A DNA stretch of 64,000 nucleotides, taken from NCBI RefSeq assembly GCF_000711895.1, contig NZ_JONO01000009.1:1-64000 (forward strand). Reading direction: 5' to 3'. The translations under genes were made by a program, and so were the position numbers. Numbering within the stretch: the stretch's first letter is position 1; each line of letters starts with the position of its first letter. Shown piece after piece: positions 54,645-63,996 of this stretch. The notes beneath the pieces are model-generated. The model had not been told where the DNA came from, searched no databases, and saw only the letters and a list, made by a program, of their open reading frames with translations. Origin of the DNA: Photorhabdus australis DSM 17609 (lineage in GTDB: Bacteria; Pseudomonadota; Gammaproteobacteria; Enterobacterales; Enterobacteriaceae).

Positions 54645-54736
54645 GCTGACGAAAAATAAAAAACTAAAAAAGTATTACAGTAAGACTAGGAACCACCTCC
54701 TTGGCCGGCTCAATCTCCCTTGAGCTGGCCTTTTCT
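54645..54736 (+). ncRNA. cyaR: Small regulatory RNA CyaR (RyeE)
   Basis: The core TAGGAACCACCTCCTTGGCC, then a stem GGCCGGCTCAA / TTGAGCTGGCC around TCTCCC and TTTTCTTTTT, reproduces E. coli CyaR (AGGAACCACCTCCTTAGCC, CTCCC loop, terminal T-run). It has the same place after yegQ/trhP. The 5' part begins GCTGA as in E. coli. CyaR uses Hfq and its CCUCC seeds to block ribosome binding of ompX, luxS, nadE and others. The start is uncertain by about 5 bases. Confidence 0.88.
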
Positions 54737-54740
54737 TTTT

Positions 54741-55989
54741 ATCCCATGAGAATAAAATCAACAAGTTGTAGAATTCATTTACATGATTAATTAAATAGAT
54801 TAACTTAACTATTAAATTAATAAATCTTTGTATTAATATGTTTTCGATACCCCTTGCATTAATAAGAAAATATTTATAGTTACTGAAATATCACACTATC
54901 CAAAGAAATGTAATTAAAATTTTTCACTATTCAATAATTCAGAAAATCCATCATATTTAGACCAAATATTATACGATTTGATAAAATCGATTAGGTGAAA
55001 ATTATGAAATAAGATAATTACAATTTACTTATTGTTAAAACTATTAGTTCAACATTTACCTGATTATTCTCGTTATCCACACTCACATCAGGCTGCTGAT
55101 TCACAGACAACAAAAATCCCTGAATTAGCTAGCTGACTATCATTACCCTATCCCAATTGATTTAGCACAGAATTTTTACTGTCTTACATATCCACAACTT
55201 GAACAGGGAAAATAGAGATAATCAATTCATAAAACATCAATTAGCTGTAAGTACTATCCCGCATTCCAAGAGGATAAAATTAATATTTATCTTAACGCTA
55301 CAATAAAAAATTGACCAGAAAATCAAAGGACAGTAGAAAAACATTCTTACATTAGCTTCAAAATGAGAAATATTACCTGATAATAATATTCAAAAAAGGT
55401 TAGTCAAATGAGTAATAACAACAAATATTCAACTTCACTATCAAACTCAATAGCCTATATAAGAAAAACATGATTTTATGGAATGCTACTCGCAAAAGAA
55501 CTAACAAGAAATCAATGTAACAGTGAAATTATTTTTGGTGAATAAAATAAAACTCAATCTCAACATTTGCAATAAAAAAACAGCGAGAAATTTTCTATCT
55601 GTGACAAAATCAAACTGCACTTATGCACTTATCAATCAATTAATTTATTAAAAAATACAGAATATAGTTAAAAATTTAGAACAATTACTATTGCCATTAT
55701 GGTTATCTTTAAAAAAGAACAAATAACCACATTAATGGTTCCCTGTAGAATTATATAACTTTAAAAACATAAATAGCCGAAAGATCTATTTATCATATAT
55801 AGTGATATAAAATAATAAATCATTTACTAAAATAGAAATTTTATTTATATAATAATGAATTGCCTGTTATATTTATATAAACACTCAAAAATCAACAAAT
55901 AACATTACAGAATTCACTAAAATGAAATCAAGATATATTGCATTTCATCATAAAGCGCATATAATCAATAGAACTTATTACAATATCAA
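54741..55989. other. Long AT-rich non-coding stretch, possibly decayed coding sequence
   Basis: About 1.25 kb with no intact ORF of 60 codons. Short open runs separated by stops occur, for example around 55050-55140 (HLPDYSRYPHSHQAADSQ) and a 21-codon ORF at about 55408-55473 with AAAAGGTTAGTCAA before ATG. These may be remnants of lost genes. I could not match them to a family. Confidence 0.4.
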
Positions 55990-56001
55990 TTGGACTATAA
56001 A

Positions 56002-56829
56002 ATGGCTAGTTTATCTATAAAAAAAGAAGATAGTATAAAGGCAGCTCTTATTGATTGGTTAATAGAACGAGACGAATTAAACGATAATGCAGTATTAATC
56101 AATGAACTCCCTATTGCAAATTTCAGCAGACGCGTTGATCTCGCAGTTGTAAATGGTAAGCTCCATGCATATGAAATTAAAAGTGACTCTGACAGTCTAG
56201 CCAGACTTGAAGGACAAATATCTACATACAGACTCTATTTTGATAAAGTAACCTTAGTTTGTGCACCAAAGTTTACTGAGAAAGCCTTATCAATTCTACC
56301 CACAGATATTGAAATATTAGAAATTAAGAAAAACAATAGTGGAACAATTAACTCTTTTATAAAAAAGAGACGCGGACATACATGCAAAATTTCTGAAGAT
56401 AATTTCATTTTGTCCTTTGTCGAAAAAAAAGAAATCGTTAAATTCGTCAGAAAAAATGGTTATAGATGTCATCCCTCTGAGATAAGAGAAAACATATATA
56501 ACTTGACAAAAAAAATCTCAATTGAGAAGAAAAGGAATTTCACAATAAATTATTTAAAAATAAAATATAAACTTTCTTTTGAAAATTTCATAAACAATAA
56601 GAATTCTAATTCAACTTCTGCTGAAAATGTTTCATTACTAAGCAATAATAAAATCAAAAGGAATATTAATAAAGTTAACAAAGATGAAGAACTTAAACAT
56701 ATTGATATTTCAGTTTATCAAAAACCCATAAATTCCTATGCTATAGATATATCGAAAAATTTATCACTTATAGGTATTAAATCTCATACTCCTATTTATA
56801 TTATTCCAAGAAATAAAATTGCCTCTTAA
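56002..56829 (+). CDS. sce7726-family-like protein with PD-(D/E)XK nuclease motif
   Basis: Start at ATG 56002 (MASLSIKKEDSIKAALIDWL); the frame is also open from a TTG at 55990. The 275-residue protein has Glu35, Asp46 (RRVDLAVVNG) and Glu58-x-Lys60 (YEIKSD), with Gln72 further on, the order of a restriction-like PD-(D/E)XK nuclease. This matches what I know of the sce7726 family. The C-terminal 100 residues are Asn/Lys/Ser-rich. Very AT-rich, unlike the backbone, so probably acquired. Its neighbour is a convergent beta-family-like gene. Confidence 0.7.
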   Translation: MASLSIKKEDSIKAALIDWLIERDELNDNAVLINELPIANFSRRVDLAVVNGKLHAYEIKSDSDSLARLEGQISTYRLYFDKVTLVCAPKFTEKALSILPTDIEILEIKKNNSGTINSFIKKRRGHTCKISEDNFILSFVEKKEIVKFVRKNGYRCHPSEIRENIYNLTKKISIEKKRNFTINYLKIKYKLSFENFINNKNSNSTSAENVSLLSNNKIKRNINKVNKDEELKHIDISVYQKPINSYAIDISKNLSLIGIKSHTPIYIIPRNKIAS

Positions 56830-56839
56830 AGAGGCAATT
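56817..56839. terminator. Bidirectional terminator shared by the convergent pair
   Basis: AATTGCCTC-TTAAA-GAGGCAATT, 9-bp stem or longer, carries the stop codon of the nuclease-like gene in its loop. On the minus strand it is followed by TTATTTC. It lies between the two convergent genes. Confidence 0.7.
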
Positions 56840-56863
56840 GCAAAAAATCATAGCAATATATTA

Positions 56864-57952
56864 CTATTCAACAAAATTATATTCATCTGTATCATCATTG
56901 ATATGAGACAATACATCATCTTCTATAAACCTAATCATTCTTTCTATATGTAAATTTACTCGTACCGAAATCCATTTAGATGGTGACTTAAAACCACTCA
57001 CATTACCTTCACTAACAGATTTAATAATTTCTGTCCCCCAAACTGCCAATGAATCATCCCATCCCTCATCTGTAACAATATCTCTTGCTGCTAATTGATA
57101 TAATTCATCTCTCTGTTCACTACCAGAGCGACGCTCAAAGCGCCAAACTCCTGGTGTAGGATAATCTATTCGCGCAACGAACTTCGCGTAACTTCCTGGA
57201 TAAAATTCTCCGTGGATACTTGCTGCATCTCCATATAAAGCAATTTTTTCACCACCTATTGCAAGATAGTTTTGCCACTCCAACATGCTAATAGCTCCAC
57301 TTTCTTTACCATATTCAGCAAATGTACGTGGAAAACTGGTACCAGAACTAACGATCTCTATTCTAGGATCAATATCCCTAAGCATATTAATTCCGCTAAT
57401 AGTTGCATCTAAACATAGATCTTGATGAGAGCTATTTATTTGCCCCACATCCAATATAAATAATACATTACTTATATCGTCAACTATTGATGCTGCCGTT
57501 ATCGCAGCCAGTAACTCATGCGACTTTAACGGATTAATTTTAACTACAAATCTACCAAAATAAGATTCTAACTTCTCAAGCTGCTTAACATAATCCCGTT
57601 TCCCCAAATCCTTATGGAAAATCGCTGCGGGAATAATTTTATTATATTTTTCTTTCTGATTTTTTAAAAAATCAATCCAATTACTACAATGTTTATCAGA
57701 TAAATACAATGAATCTGAATCGATACATTTTAAAACTGGATCATGTGATATTTCTATAATTGATTCATTATTAAAAGAATCAAACCATTTATCAATAGCT
57801 GAATCAGCATCCTGTCCACCTTTGAGCTTTGTCAAAGACACAACCGGTAAAAACTTACTTTTTGTCGATTCACCGATATTACTAACGCCTTCCAACTCAG
57901 ATTGTCTGGTTCTTATAGATGGGAAGTACCTATAGTCCGAAAATTTTTTCAT
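56864..57952 (-). CDS. Beta-family-like protein (PF14350-type), partner of the sce7726-like gene
   Basis: The 362-residue protein has a good binding site (AAGGAGTCTAAA). It begins with a YRYFPSIRTRQSELEGVSNI stretch, has KFLPVVSLTKLKGG, and PAAIFHKDLGK, VVKINPLKSHELLAAI, ILDVGQINS, IVSSGTSFPRTFAEYG, a TIM-barrel-like alternation seen in beta-family proteins. I recall this type next to sce7726 nucleases. Low GC. Function unknown; a defence role is possible from the pairing and island context. Confidence 0.6.
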   Translation of the reverse strand: MKKFSDYRYFPSIRTRQSELEGVSNIGESTKSKFLPVVSLTKLKGGQDADSAIDKWFDSFNNESIIEISHDPVLKCIDSDSLYLSDKHCSNWIDFLKNQKEKYNKIIPAAIFHKDLGKRDYVKQLEKLESYFGRFVVKINPLKSHELLAAITAASIVDDISNVLFILDVGQINSSHQDLCLDATISGINMLRDIDPRIEIVSSGTSFPRTFAEYGKESGAISMLEWQNYLAIGGEKIALYGDAASIHGEFYPGSYAKFVARIDYPTPGVWRFERRSGSEQRDELYQLAARDIVTDEGWDDSLAVWGTEIIKSVSEGNVSGFKSPSKWISVRVNLHIERMIRFIEDDVLSHINDDTDEYNFVE

Positions 57953-58746
57953 TTTAGACTCCTTTAGGATATCGAATATTGATATAAAAATTCATCAAAT
58001 CACATTCTCCTCAAGAAACTTGAGGTATTATTTAATAGGATTAAGATAATAAATAATTATTAATCCGCGTAAAACAATTCATCTACTTTATAACTCGTTA
58101 AATATTATATTAAATTTCAATTAGTTAATAAGATTATGATAAAAACCAAATTATTTCATCCTTATCCTATTTATCAGGTAGAAAACATTCTAAATATAGC
58201 CATACCCAGCAAACTAATAATAATTGCTATCGTATTAACTACACTAAAAATCTTCAATATAAATAAAACCCAATGAACTTAAATAAAAACCCGTTTATTT
58301 ATCGCATTGTCTTCTCAACTTTGCTATAACTTTTATATCTGTAAATTACTTCTTGTGACAAGAATCACAAACATGGAGACCATTACCCAATATAAAGACA
58401 ATCACATATTATAATTAATAATTATAGATTTTTAAAACAATAAACAGATGCTATTAACATCATATAAAAATCAAATTAATTAATCTAAAAGATTTATAAT
58501 TAATGCAAGTTTTTAAAAGAAAACAATCCAACAGATAAATACTTTAAACTTTAACCACTAAATATCACTTGAAATATAGTAATGCCTCTCTTATCTCTTA
58601 TATTGAATCACTACTTTTCAGGTAATAAATTTCACTTATACCCCCCCACCTGAAGCGATCCACTCCCCTTTCCCTTAGAATACAACTTGTTATTTTAAAA
58701 AGGATAAATGACAATCAATAGCATCTTTCAAGAGCTGGAGTAAGTC
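57953..58746. other. AT-rich gap upstream of fbaB
   Basis: About 790 bases without a clear gene. It holds the leader of the beta-like gene (minus strand) and the fbaB promoter region at the right. A 27-codon hydrophobic ORF (minus, 58174-58257, TTG start, MKIFSVVNTIAIIISLLGMA onward) is the only peptide-like sequence seen; it has no good binding site. Confidence 0.4.
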
Positions 58747-59796
58747 ATGACTGATATCGCTAAGTTGTTAGGCAAAGATGCAGACAGTTTATTGCAACAC
58801 CGTTGCAGTACCATTCCGAGTGAAAATCTTTATCTACCAGGCTCCGATTTTGTTGATCGAGTAATGATCGACAATAATCGACCAAATACGGTTCTGCGCT
58901 CCATGCAGACACTGTTTAATCATGGTCGTCTCGCAGGTACTGGTTATTTATCTATTTTACCGGTGGATCAAGGTGTAGAACATTCTGCCGCCGCTTCTTT
59001 TGCCACTAACCCACTTTATTTCGATCCGAAAAATATTGTTGAACTGGCTATTGAAGCAGGTTGTAACTGCGTAGCCTCTACTTATGGCGTGTTATCCTCA
59101 GTTTCCCGCCGTTATGCCCATAAAATCCCTTTTTTGGTCAAACTGAATCACAATGAAACACTGAGTTATCCTGCTCAATATGATCAGACTTTATATGCCA
59201 GTGTTGAACAGGCGTTTGATATGGGTGCCGTAGCCGTTGGTGCAACTATTTACTTTGGCTCTATCGAATCACGACGTCAAATTGAGGAAATTTCAGCGGC
59301 TTTTGAACGGGCGCATGAATTGGGAATGGTGACAGTCCTGTGGGCCTACCTGCGTAATTCTGCTTTCAAAAAAGATGGAGTGGATTATCACGCCAGTGCA
59401 GACTTAACAGGCCAAGCTAACCATTTGGCAACCACTATCGGCGCAGATATCGTTAAGCAGAAGATGGCTGAAAATAATGGTGGCTATACCGCTATTGGTT
59501 TTGGTCATACAGATAAACGCGTTTATGCCAATTTGACCACTGATCATCCTATCGATCTGGTGCGTTATCAGATAGCTAACTGCTATATGGGTCGTGCTGG
59601 CCTTATTAACTCAGGTGGTGCATCTGGTAATAATGATCTGAGTGATTCGGTTCGTACTGCAGTAATCAATAAACGCGCGGGTGGCATGGGATTGATTCTT
59701 GGTCGTAAGGCTTTCAAAAAATCTATGAAAGAGGGTATTGAGCTAATTAATGCCGTCCAAGATGTTTATCTGGATAATCAAGTTACCATAGCTTAA
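58747..59796 (+). CDS. fbaB: Class I fructose-bisphosphate aldolase FbaB (DhnA-type)
   Basis: The 349-residue aldolase splits fructose 1,6-bisphosphate to DHAP and glyceraldehyde 3-phosphate through a Schiff base with Lys237 ([10 protein letters not shown]). DhnA-type motifs include [11 protein letters not shown] (about residues 70-80), [12 protein letters not shown] and [14 protein letters not shown] binding site (GGAG) precedes the ATG. In E. coli this enzyme is used in gluconeogenic growth. Confidence 0.95.
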   Translation: MTDIAKLLGKDADSLLQHRCSTIPSENLYLPGSDFVDRVMIDNNRPNTVLRSMQTLFNHGRLAGTGYLSILPVDQGVEHSAAASFATNPLYFDPKNIVELAIEAGCNCVASTYGVLSSVSRRYAHKIPFLVKLNHNETLSYPAQYDQTLYASVEQAFDMGAVAVGATIYFGSIESRRQIEEISAAFERAHELGMVTVLWAYLRNSAFKKDGVDYHASADLTGQANHLATTIGADIVKQKMAENNGGYTAIGFGHTDKRVYANLTTDHPIDLVRYQIANCYMGRAGLINSGGASGNNDLSDSVRTAVINKRAGGMGLILGRKAFKKSMKEGIELINAVQDVYLDNQVTIA

Positions 59797-59809
59797 TAAG
59801 GCTTTTTTA

Positions 59810-59932
59810 TATACCTGTTATCTTTCAAGTTGCCTCTTTGTTGACTGCACTCACCCCGGTCACATCGTTATCTATGCGCCCGGGGATTCGCTCCCTTGCC
59901 GTCGCGATCCATCTTGAAATCCAGAGGGTATA
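59810..59932. repeat. ERIC element, copy D (123 bp)
   Basis: Near-complete copy in the same orientation as A and C: starts TATACCTGTTATC, has TGCACTCACCCCGGTCACAT and GGATTCGCTCCCTTGCC, ends AGGGTATA. It lies between convergent fbaB and thiD and fills half of that gap. Confidence 0.88.
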
Positions 59933-60064
59933 GATGATAGTGATAACGAACGGATGATCAAAACGCTATAAATTCTGAGCCATAATACTTACTAGCTAGC
60001 GAAGACATCTTGCTCGTTATCACCTCCTTATCCAAATTAGCAAAACATCATTCAGCGGTTATTC

Positions 60065-60862
60065 TCACCACCACTGATGAAAATGATGTACAGGTCCAAT
60101 CCCTTTACCTACTTCAAGAGAATCCGCACGCTCTAACGCAGTCTGGAGATAAGATTTGGCAACAGGAATCGTCGTCTGCCAATCTGAATAACATGGACGC
60201 AAAGCAGCTAATGCAGCGGAAAGAGTACACCCCGTGCCATGAGTATGACGTGTGTTAATTCTGAGAGCAGTAAAACGCCATTCCCCATTACCCGTAAATA
60301 GCCAGTCAGGGCTTTCATCATTTGTAAGATGACCGCCTTTCAGTAGAACCGCATCACATCCCAATGATAACAATTCACGCCCCTGCTTTTGCATCTCCGC
60401 TTCAGTTTTTGCAACCGAACATTTCAGCAGAGCTGCGGCTTCTGGCAAGTTTGGCGTAATCAACGAAACCTTAGGTAATAATTGTTCAACAACTAAGGAA
60501 ACTGCTTCCGGCGCTAGAAGCGGATCTCCACTTTTCGCAACCATTACTGTATCCAATACAATATAAGGAATTGAATAATGGCTTATTGTATCTGCAACTA
60601 CTGCAACATTAGCCGCATTAGATAACATGCCAATTTTAGCACTATCAATTCTGATATCTGACAACACAGACTCCAGCTGGGCGGCAACGAAAGCGGGATC
60701 TATATCGTAGACAGACTGTACACCACGAGTATTTTGTGCAACAAGGGCTGTCATTACTGTTGTGCCATAAGCCCCAAGCGCAGAAAACGTTTTCAAATCA
60801 GCCTGAATACCAGCACCACCACTAGGATCAGTGCCAGCAATTGTCAGTGCATTAATTCTCAC
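60065..60862 (-). CDS. thiD: Hydroxymethylpyrimidine (phosphate) kinase ThiD
   Basis: The 265-residue ribokinase-fold enzyme phosphorylates HMP and HMP-P for thiamine synthesis. It starts INALTIAGTDPSGGAGIQADLKTFSALGAYG, has the PPNLPEAA-like TPNLPEAAALL (about residues 137-147) and the catalytic GTGCTLSAALAA (about 210-221). It stands alone, with a TPP riboswitch upstream, so no thiM or tenA is co-transcribed here. Confidence 0.95.
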   Translation of the reverse strand: MRINALTIAGTDPSGGAGIQADLKTFSALGAYGTTVMTALVAQNTRGVQSVYDIDPAFVAAQLESVLSDIRIDSAKIGMLSNAANVAVVADTISHYSIPYIVLDTVMVAKSGDPLLAPEAVSLVVEQLLPKVSLITPNLPEAAALLKCSVAKTEAEMQKQGRELLSLGCDAVLLKGGHLTNDESPDWLFTGNGEWRFTALRINTRHTHGTGCTLSAALAALRPCYSDWQTTIPVAKSYLQTALERADSLEVGKGIGPVHHFHQWW

Positions 60863-60919
60863 TATAGATACTCCTTCCAGCCAGTAAAAGATAAAGCAGG
60901 TATCAGGAAGAAGACACTA

Positions 60920-60994
60920 TGACTTCCCTACGCTGGCATTATCCAGATCAGGTATTACGGGTTCATCTCAGCTCAATTAAGAGCGCCCCGAGTC
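60920..60994 (-). promoter_or_regulatory. TPP riboswitch (thi element) of thiD
   Basis: On the minus strand the conserved parts GGGGCGC, CTGAGATGAACCC, CCTGATCTGGATAATGCCAG and GCGTAGGGAAG are all present in order. It should lower thiD expression when thiamine pyrophosphate is bound, probably at translation since no terminator lies between it and thiD. Confidence 0.93.
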
Positions 60995-61030
60995 AAAACA
61001 AAAACACCCTATCAGATAACTAACAGGGTG
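60995..61030 (-). terminator. Intrinsic terminator of the csp gene
   Basis: On the minus strand CACCCT and AGGGTG arms (61025-61030, 61005-61010) with a 14-base loop are followed by TTTTTGTTTT. It separates csp transcription from the thiD riboswitch. Confidence 0.7.
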
Positions 61031-61115
61031 ATATCAGTATGTCATTGCTGCCAATAAAAAATCAGTCAGACAACAAAATTTACTCTGTCAATCAAAAACG
61101 ATCGACAAAAAGAAG

Positions 61116-61325
61116 TTATGCTGTAGTGACATTTGCCGCAGAAGGACCTTTCTGGCCATCCTGAATTTCAAACTCAACTTTTTGACCTTCCGCCAGGGTT
61201 TTAAAACCATCGCTCTGAATAGCGCTAAAGTGTACAAACACATCTTTGCTGCCATCAGCTGGAGTAATAAAACCAAAACCTTTAGATTCGTTGAACCACT
61301 TTACAGTACCAGTGATTTTTGCCAT
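61116..61325 (-). CDS. cspE: Cold shock-like protein CspE/CspC
   Basis: The 69-residue RNA chaperone has RNP1 KGFGFI and RNP2 [22 protein letters not shown] and EIQDGQKGP resemble CspC, while PSAANV and the pagP neighbour resemble CspE, so the exact name is uncertain. It melts RNA secondary structure and can act as a transcription antiterminator. In E. coli pagP and cspE share a direction; here they are divergent. Confidence 0.9.
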   Translation of the reverse strand: MAKITGTVKWFNESKGFGFITPADGSKDVFVHFSAIQSDGFKTLAEGQKVEFEIQDGQKGPSAANVTTA

Positions 61326-61927
61326 TTTAAGAATTTCCTTTGGATCACTTAATTCTAATTCGCCATTTTTGGCGCAACATAAAAACCAGAGAAAGTGCTG
61401 CTATTAACAGAACCATATAACAGAACCGTACCTCGTTTACCGGAACGATTTATCACATATTCTTAATATGATGGCAAGCCATTTTTTATCAGCTATGGAG
61501 CTAACGCACATATTTAAAATTCTTAACAACAATTATTGTTTAACATAACTGCAAAAATTTGAAAACCCAAGGTTACCCTAATTAGCTTACAGTTTATCCA
61601 CTCAACGAAACCGCGGATAACATAAATAATCTTAATTTATTTTGCTGATTTTATTATTAGCATTTTTATATCTAAGCTATGTCTATCGGCTCTAAACGCC
61701 TCTTTTTAAATGAAAGAAAGAATCAACCCCCTCCTAATATTCGTCAGCTAAAATATAAGTATTAAATATAGCCATTTAATACATATAACATCTTAATATT
61801 CATTTTTCGTTTAACTTTTATTGAGAATAGCAAGAGTAGAATTCCCGAATTTAGATGTTTGTCATATTTTATATGACGTGAAGGAATCCCCCCAATTTAT
61901 GTCGCCGGGAAATTGGAGCAATAAATA
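61326..61927. other. Divergent intergenic region between csp and pagP
   Basis: About 600 bases without an ORF. The csp side contains an ACAGAACC direct repeat (about 61408-61436) and should hold the csp leader and promoter. On the pagP side, CGTTTAACTTTTATTGA (about 61808-61824) loosely resembles two PhoP half-sites. Both are weak suggestions. Confidence 0.35.
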
Positions 61928-62551
61928 ATGAAGTTCGATTTGACCACAGCTTATACACTATCAATAACCCTTTTAGTCTCATCAGGGGCTGTACTTGCAA
62001 CCACAGCAGATACCTCCAGCAAATCATCAGCAATGACAGCAACCCACACATCAACGGGTTATAACAACCATTCAGATAGTTTGTGGACAACATTCAACAA
62101 TAATGTTGCCCTCACCTGGGATGCGCCCAACAATGAATTTTATCTTCCGGTAATTACCTGGCATAACAGATATACCTACGATAAAGACAAGACCGACAAA
62201 TATAATGAACGTCCCTGGGGCTTCGGTTATGGTAAATACCGTTACGACAAAGACAATGATTGGCATTCTCTCTATGCAATGGCTTTTATGGATTCTCATA
62301 ACCGTCTGGAACCTATCGTTGGCTATGGATTTCAGAAAATGTGGATACCCGGTGATTTAGACGGCTTCCGGCTGGGGGTTGGTTTTACTCTGAGTGTTAC
62401 AGCTCGCCACGATTATTACTATGTTCCTATTCCACTCCCATTACCATTGTTCTCTGTGGAATATGATCGACTGTCATTTCAGGGTACCTACATTCCAGGC
62501 ACATATAATAATGGTAACGTATTCTTCGCCTGGCTACGCTGGCAGTGGTAA
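61928..62551 (+). CDS. pagP: Lipid A palmitoyltransferase PagP
   Basis: The 207-residue outer membrane enzyme has a signal peptide (TLSITLLVSSGAVLA, cut near residue 24) and the PagP barrel. Catalytic residues His79 (VITWHNRY), Asp122 and Ser123 (AFMDSHNRLEPI) correspond to E. coli His33, Asp76, Ser77. It ends FFAWLRWQW with the C-terminal aromatic typical of outer membrane proteins. It moves palmitate from phospholipid to lipid A, lowering sensitivity to antimicrobial peptides. Confidence 0.93.
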   Translation: MKFDLTTAYTLSITLLVSSGAVLATTADTSSKSSAMTATHTSTGYNNHSDSLWTTFNNNVALTWDAPNNEFYLPVITWHNRYTYDKDKTDKYNERPWGFGYGKYRYDKDNDWHSLYAMAFMDSHNRLEPIVGYGFQKMWIPGDLDGFRLGVGFTLSVTARHDYYYVPIPLPLPLFSVEYDRLSFQGTYIPGTYNNGNVFFAWLRWQW

Positions 62552-62563
62552 CGTAAAAAGTAA

Positions 62564-62593
62564 AAACACCAGACTGATATAAGTCTGGTGTTT
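62564..62593. terminator. Bidirectional terminator between pagP and the permease
   Basis: AAACACCAGACT-GATATA-AGTCTGGTGTTT, a perfect 12-bp stem with A-run before and T-run after, serves both convergent genes. Confidence 0.88.
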
Positions 62594-62616
62594 GATAGTG
62601 ATAATCCGGGTATCAA

Positions 62617-63996
62617 TCACCCCTGATTCATTGTCTTCAATTTATTCCGCTGGGAACGAGATGTCATAAACCCAATCCATAAGACACCCACCCAAAATGG
62701 CATCAGAATGACTGAAATACGGATACTTTCTGTCATCAAAATAATGACCAGAATAAAGGCCAGGAAAACCAGACACAGATAATTACTAAATGGGTACCAG
62801 AATGCCTTAAACGATGGTTCTACACCCTCTTTAACTTTCTGGGCCCGGAATTTTAAATGAGCCATACAAATCATGACCCAGTTAATAACCAGCGTTGTGA
62901 CCACCAGCGCCATCAATAATTCAAGCGCTTTGCCTGGCATCACATAGTTAATTAATACACCAATCGAGGTTGCTAATGCAGACATCACGATAGCCCTGAC
63001 CGGAACTCCACTCCTATTAACTTTTGTTAAAATTTTAGGCGCGTTACCCTGTTTTGCTAAACCATACAGCATACGGCTGTTACAATATACGCCGCTGTTA
63101 TAAACAGATAATGCAGCAGTCAGGACAACAATATTCAGAATATTCGCCACCCAGAAACTATCCAGGTTATGAAAAATCATAACAAATGGGCTTTCACCTT
63201 CAATAACATTACTCCACGGATAAAGCGACAATAACACCGTCAGAGAGCCGATATAGAAAATTAATATCCTATATACCACCTGGTTGGTTGCTTTAGGAAT
63301 ACTGATTCGCGGATTCTCTGCTTCAGCTGCAGTAACACCAACCAATTCCAAACCACCAAAAGAGAACATCAGTACCGCCATTGCCATAATAAGACCAGAA
63401 GCCCCATTAGGCATAAAACCACCGTATTGCCAAAGATTGGTGATACTGGCCTGTGGGCCACCCTTACCACTGATTAATAGATAAGCCCCAAAAACAATCA
63501 TACAGATAATTGCAGCAACTTTAATGATTGCAAACCAAAATTCTGTTTCACCATATAATCGAACGTTAATTAAATTTACGCTATTGATTAAAACAAAGAA
63601 TACCATCGCAGATACCCAAGTCGGAATATCAGGCCACCAGTAATGAATATACATTCCAACAGCCGTTAATTCTGCCATTCCGACCAGAGTAAACATTGCC
63701 CAGTAATTCCATCCCGATAAGAAACCGGGAAAATCTCCCCAATATTTATATGCAAAATGGCTAAACGATCCAGCTACAGGTTCTTCAACAACCATCTCTC
63801 CTAGCTGACGCATAATCAGAAATGCGATAAAACCTGCAACCGAGTATCCTAAAAGTACGGAGGGACCTGCCATTTTTATGGTTTGTGCAATACCGAGAAA
63901 CAACCCAGTCCCAACAGCTCCCCCTAAGGCAATAAGCTGAATATGTCGGTTTTTTAAACCGCGTTTAAGTGTTGATTGCTGCGATTGTCCTGCCAT
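62617..63996 (-). CDS. aroP: Aromatic amino acid permease (AroP/PheP family)
   Basis: The 459-residue inner-membrane APC permease with 12 helices matches AroP and PheP. It begins LKRGLKNRHIQLIALGGAVG, contains MRQLGEMVVEEPVAGSFSHF (about residues 62-81), MFSFGGLELVGVTAAEAENP (about 211-230), and NSGVYCNSRMLYGLAKQGNAP. The C-terminal part fits AroP slightly better, the GIAQTIKMAGP part PheP. It imports Phe, Tyr or Trp with protons. The start lies 4 bases from the window end, so its promoter is outside. Confidence 0.87.
   Translation of the reverse strand: MAGQSQQSTLKRGLKNRHIQLIALGGAVGTGLFLGIAQTIKMAGPSVLLGYSVAGFIAFLIMRQLGEMVVEEPVAGSFSHFAYKYWGDFPGFLSGWNYWAMFTLVGMAELTAVGMYIHYWWPDIPTWVSAMVFFVLINSVNLINVRLYGETEFWFAIIKVAAIICMIVFGAYLLISGKGGPQASITNLWQYGGFMPNGASGLIMAMAVLMFSFGGLELVGVTAAEAENPRISIPKATNQVVYRILIFYIGSLTVLLSLYPWSNVIEGESPFVMIFHNLDSFWVANILNIVVLTAALSVYNSGVYCNSRMLYGLAKQGNAPKILTKVNRSGVPVRAIVMSALATSIGVLINYVMPGKALELLMALVVTTLVINWVMICMAHLKFRAQKVKEGVEPSFKAFWYPFSNYLCLVFLAFILVIILMTESIRISVILMPFWVGVLWIGFMTSRSQRNKLKTMNQG

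Noticed and set aside
32844-59932. Dispersed repeats as a CRISPR array
   Set aside because: The four copies are ERIC elements several kb apart, with no regular spacers and no cas genes.
61808-61824. PhoP box upstream of pagP
   Set aside because: Only loose similarity to the direct-repeat half-sites, so it is mentioned within the gap entry but not called as a site.
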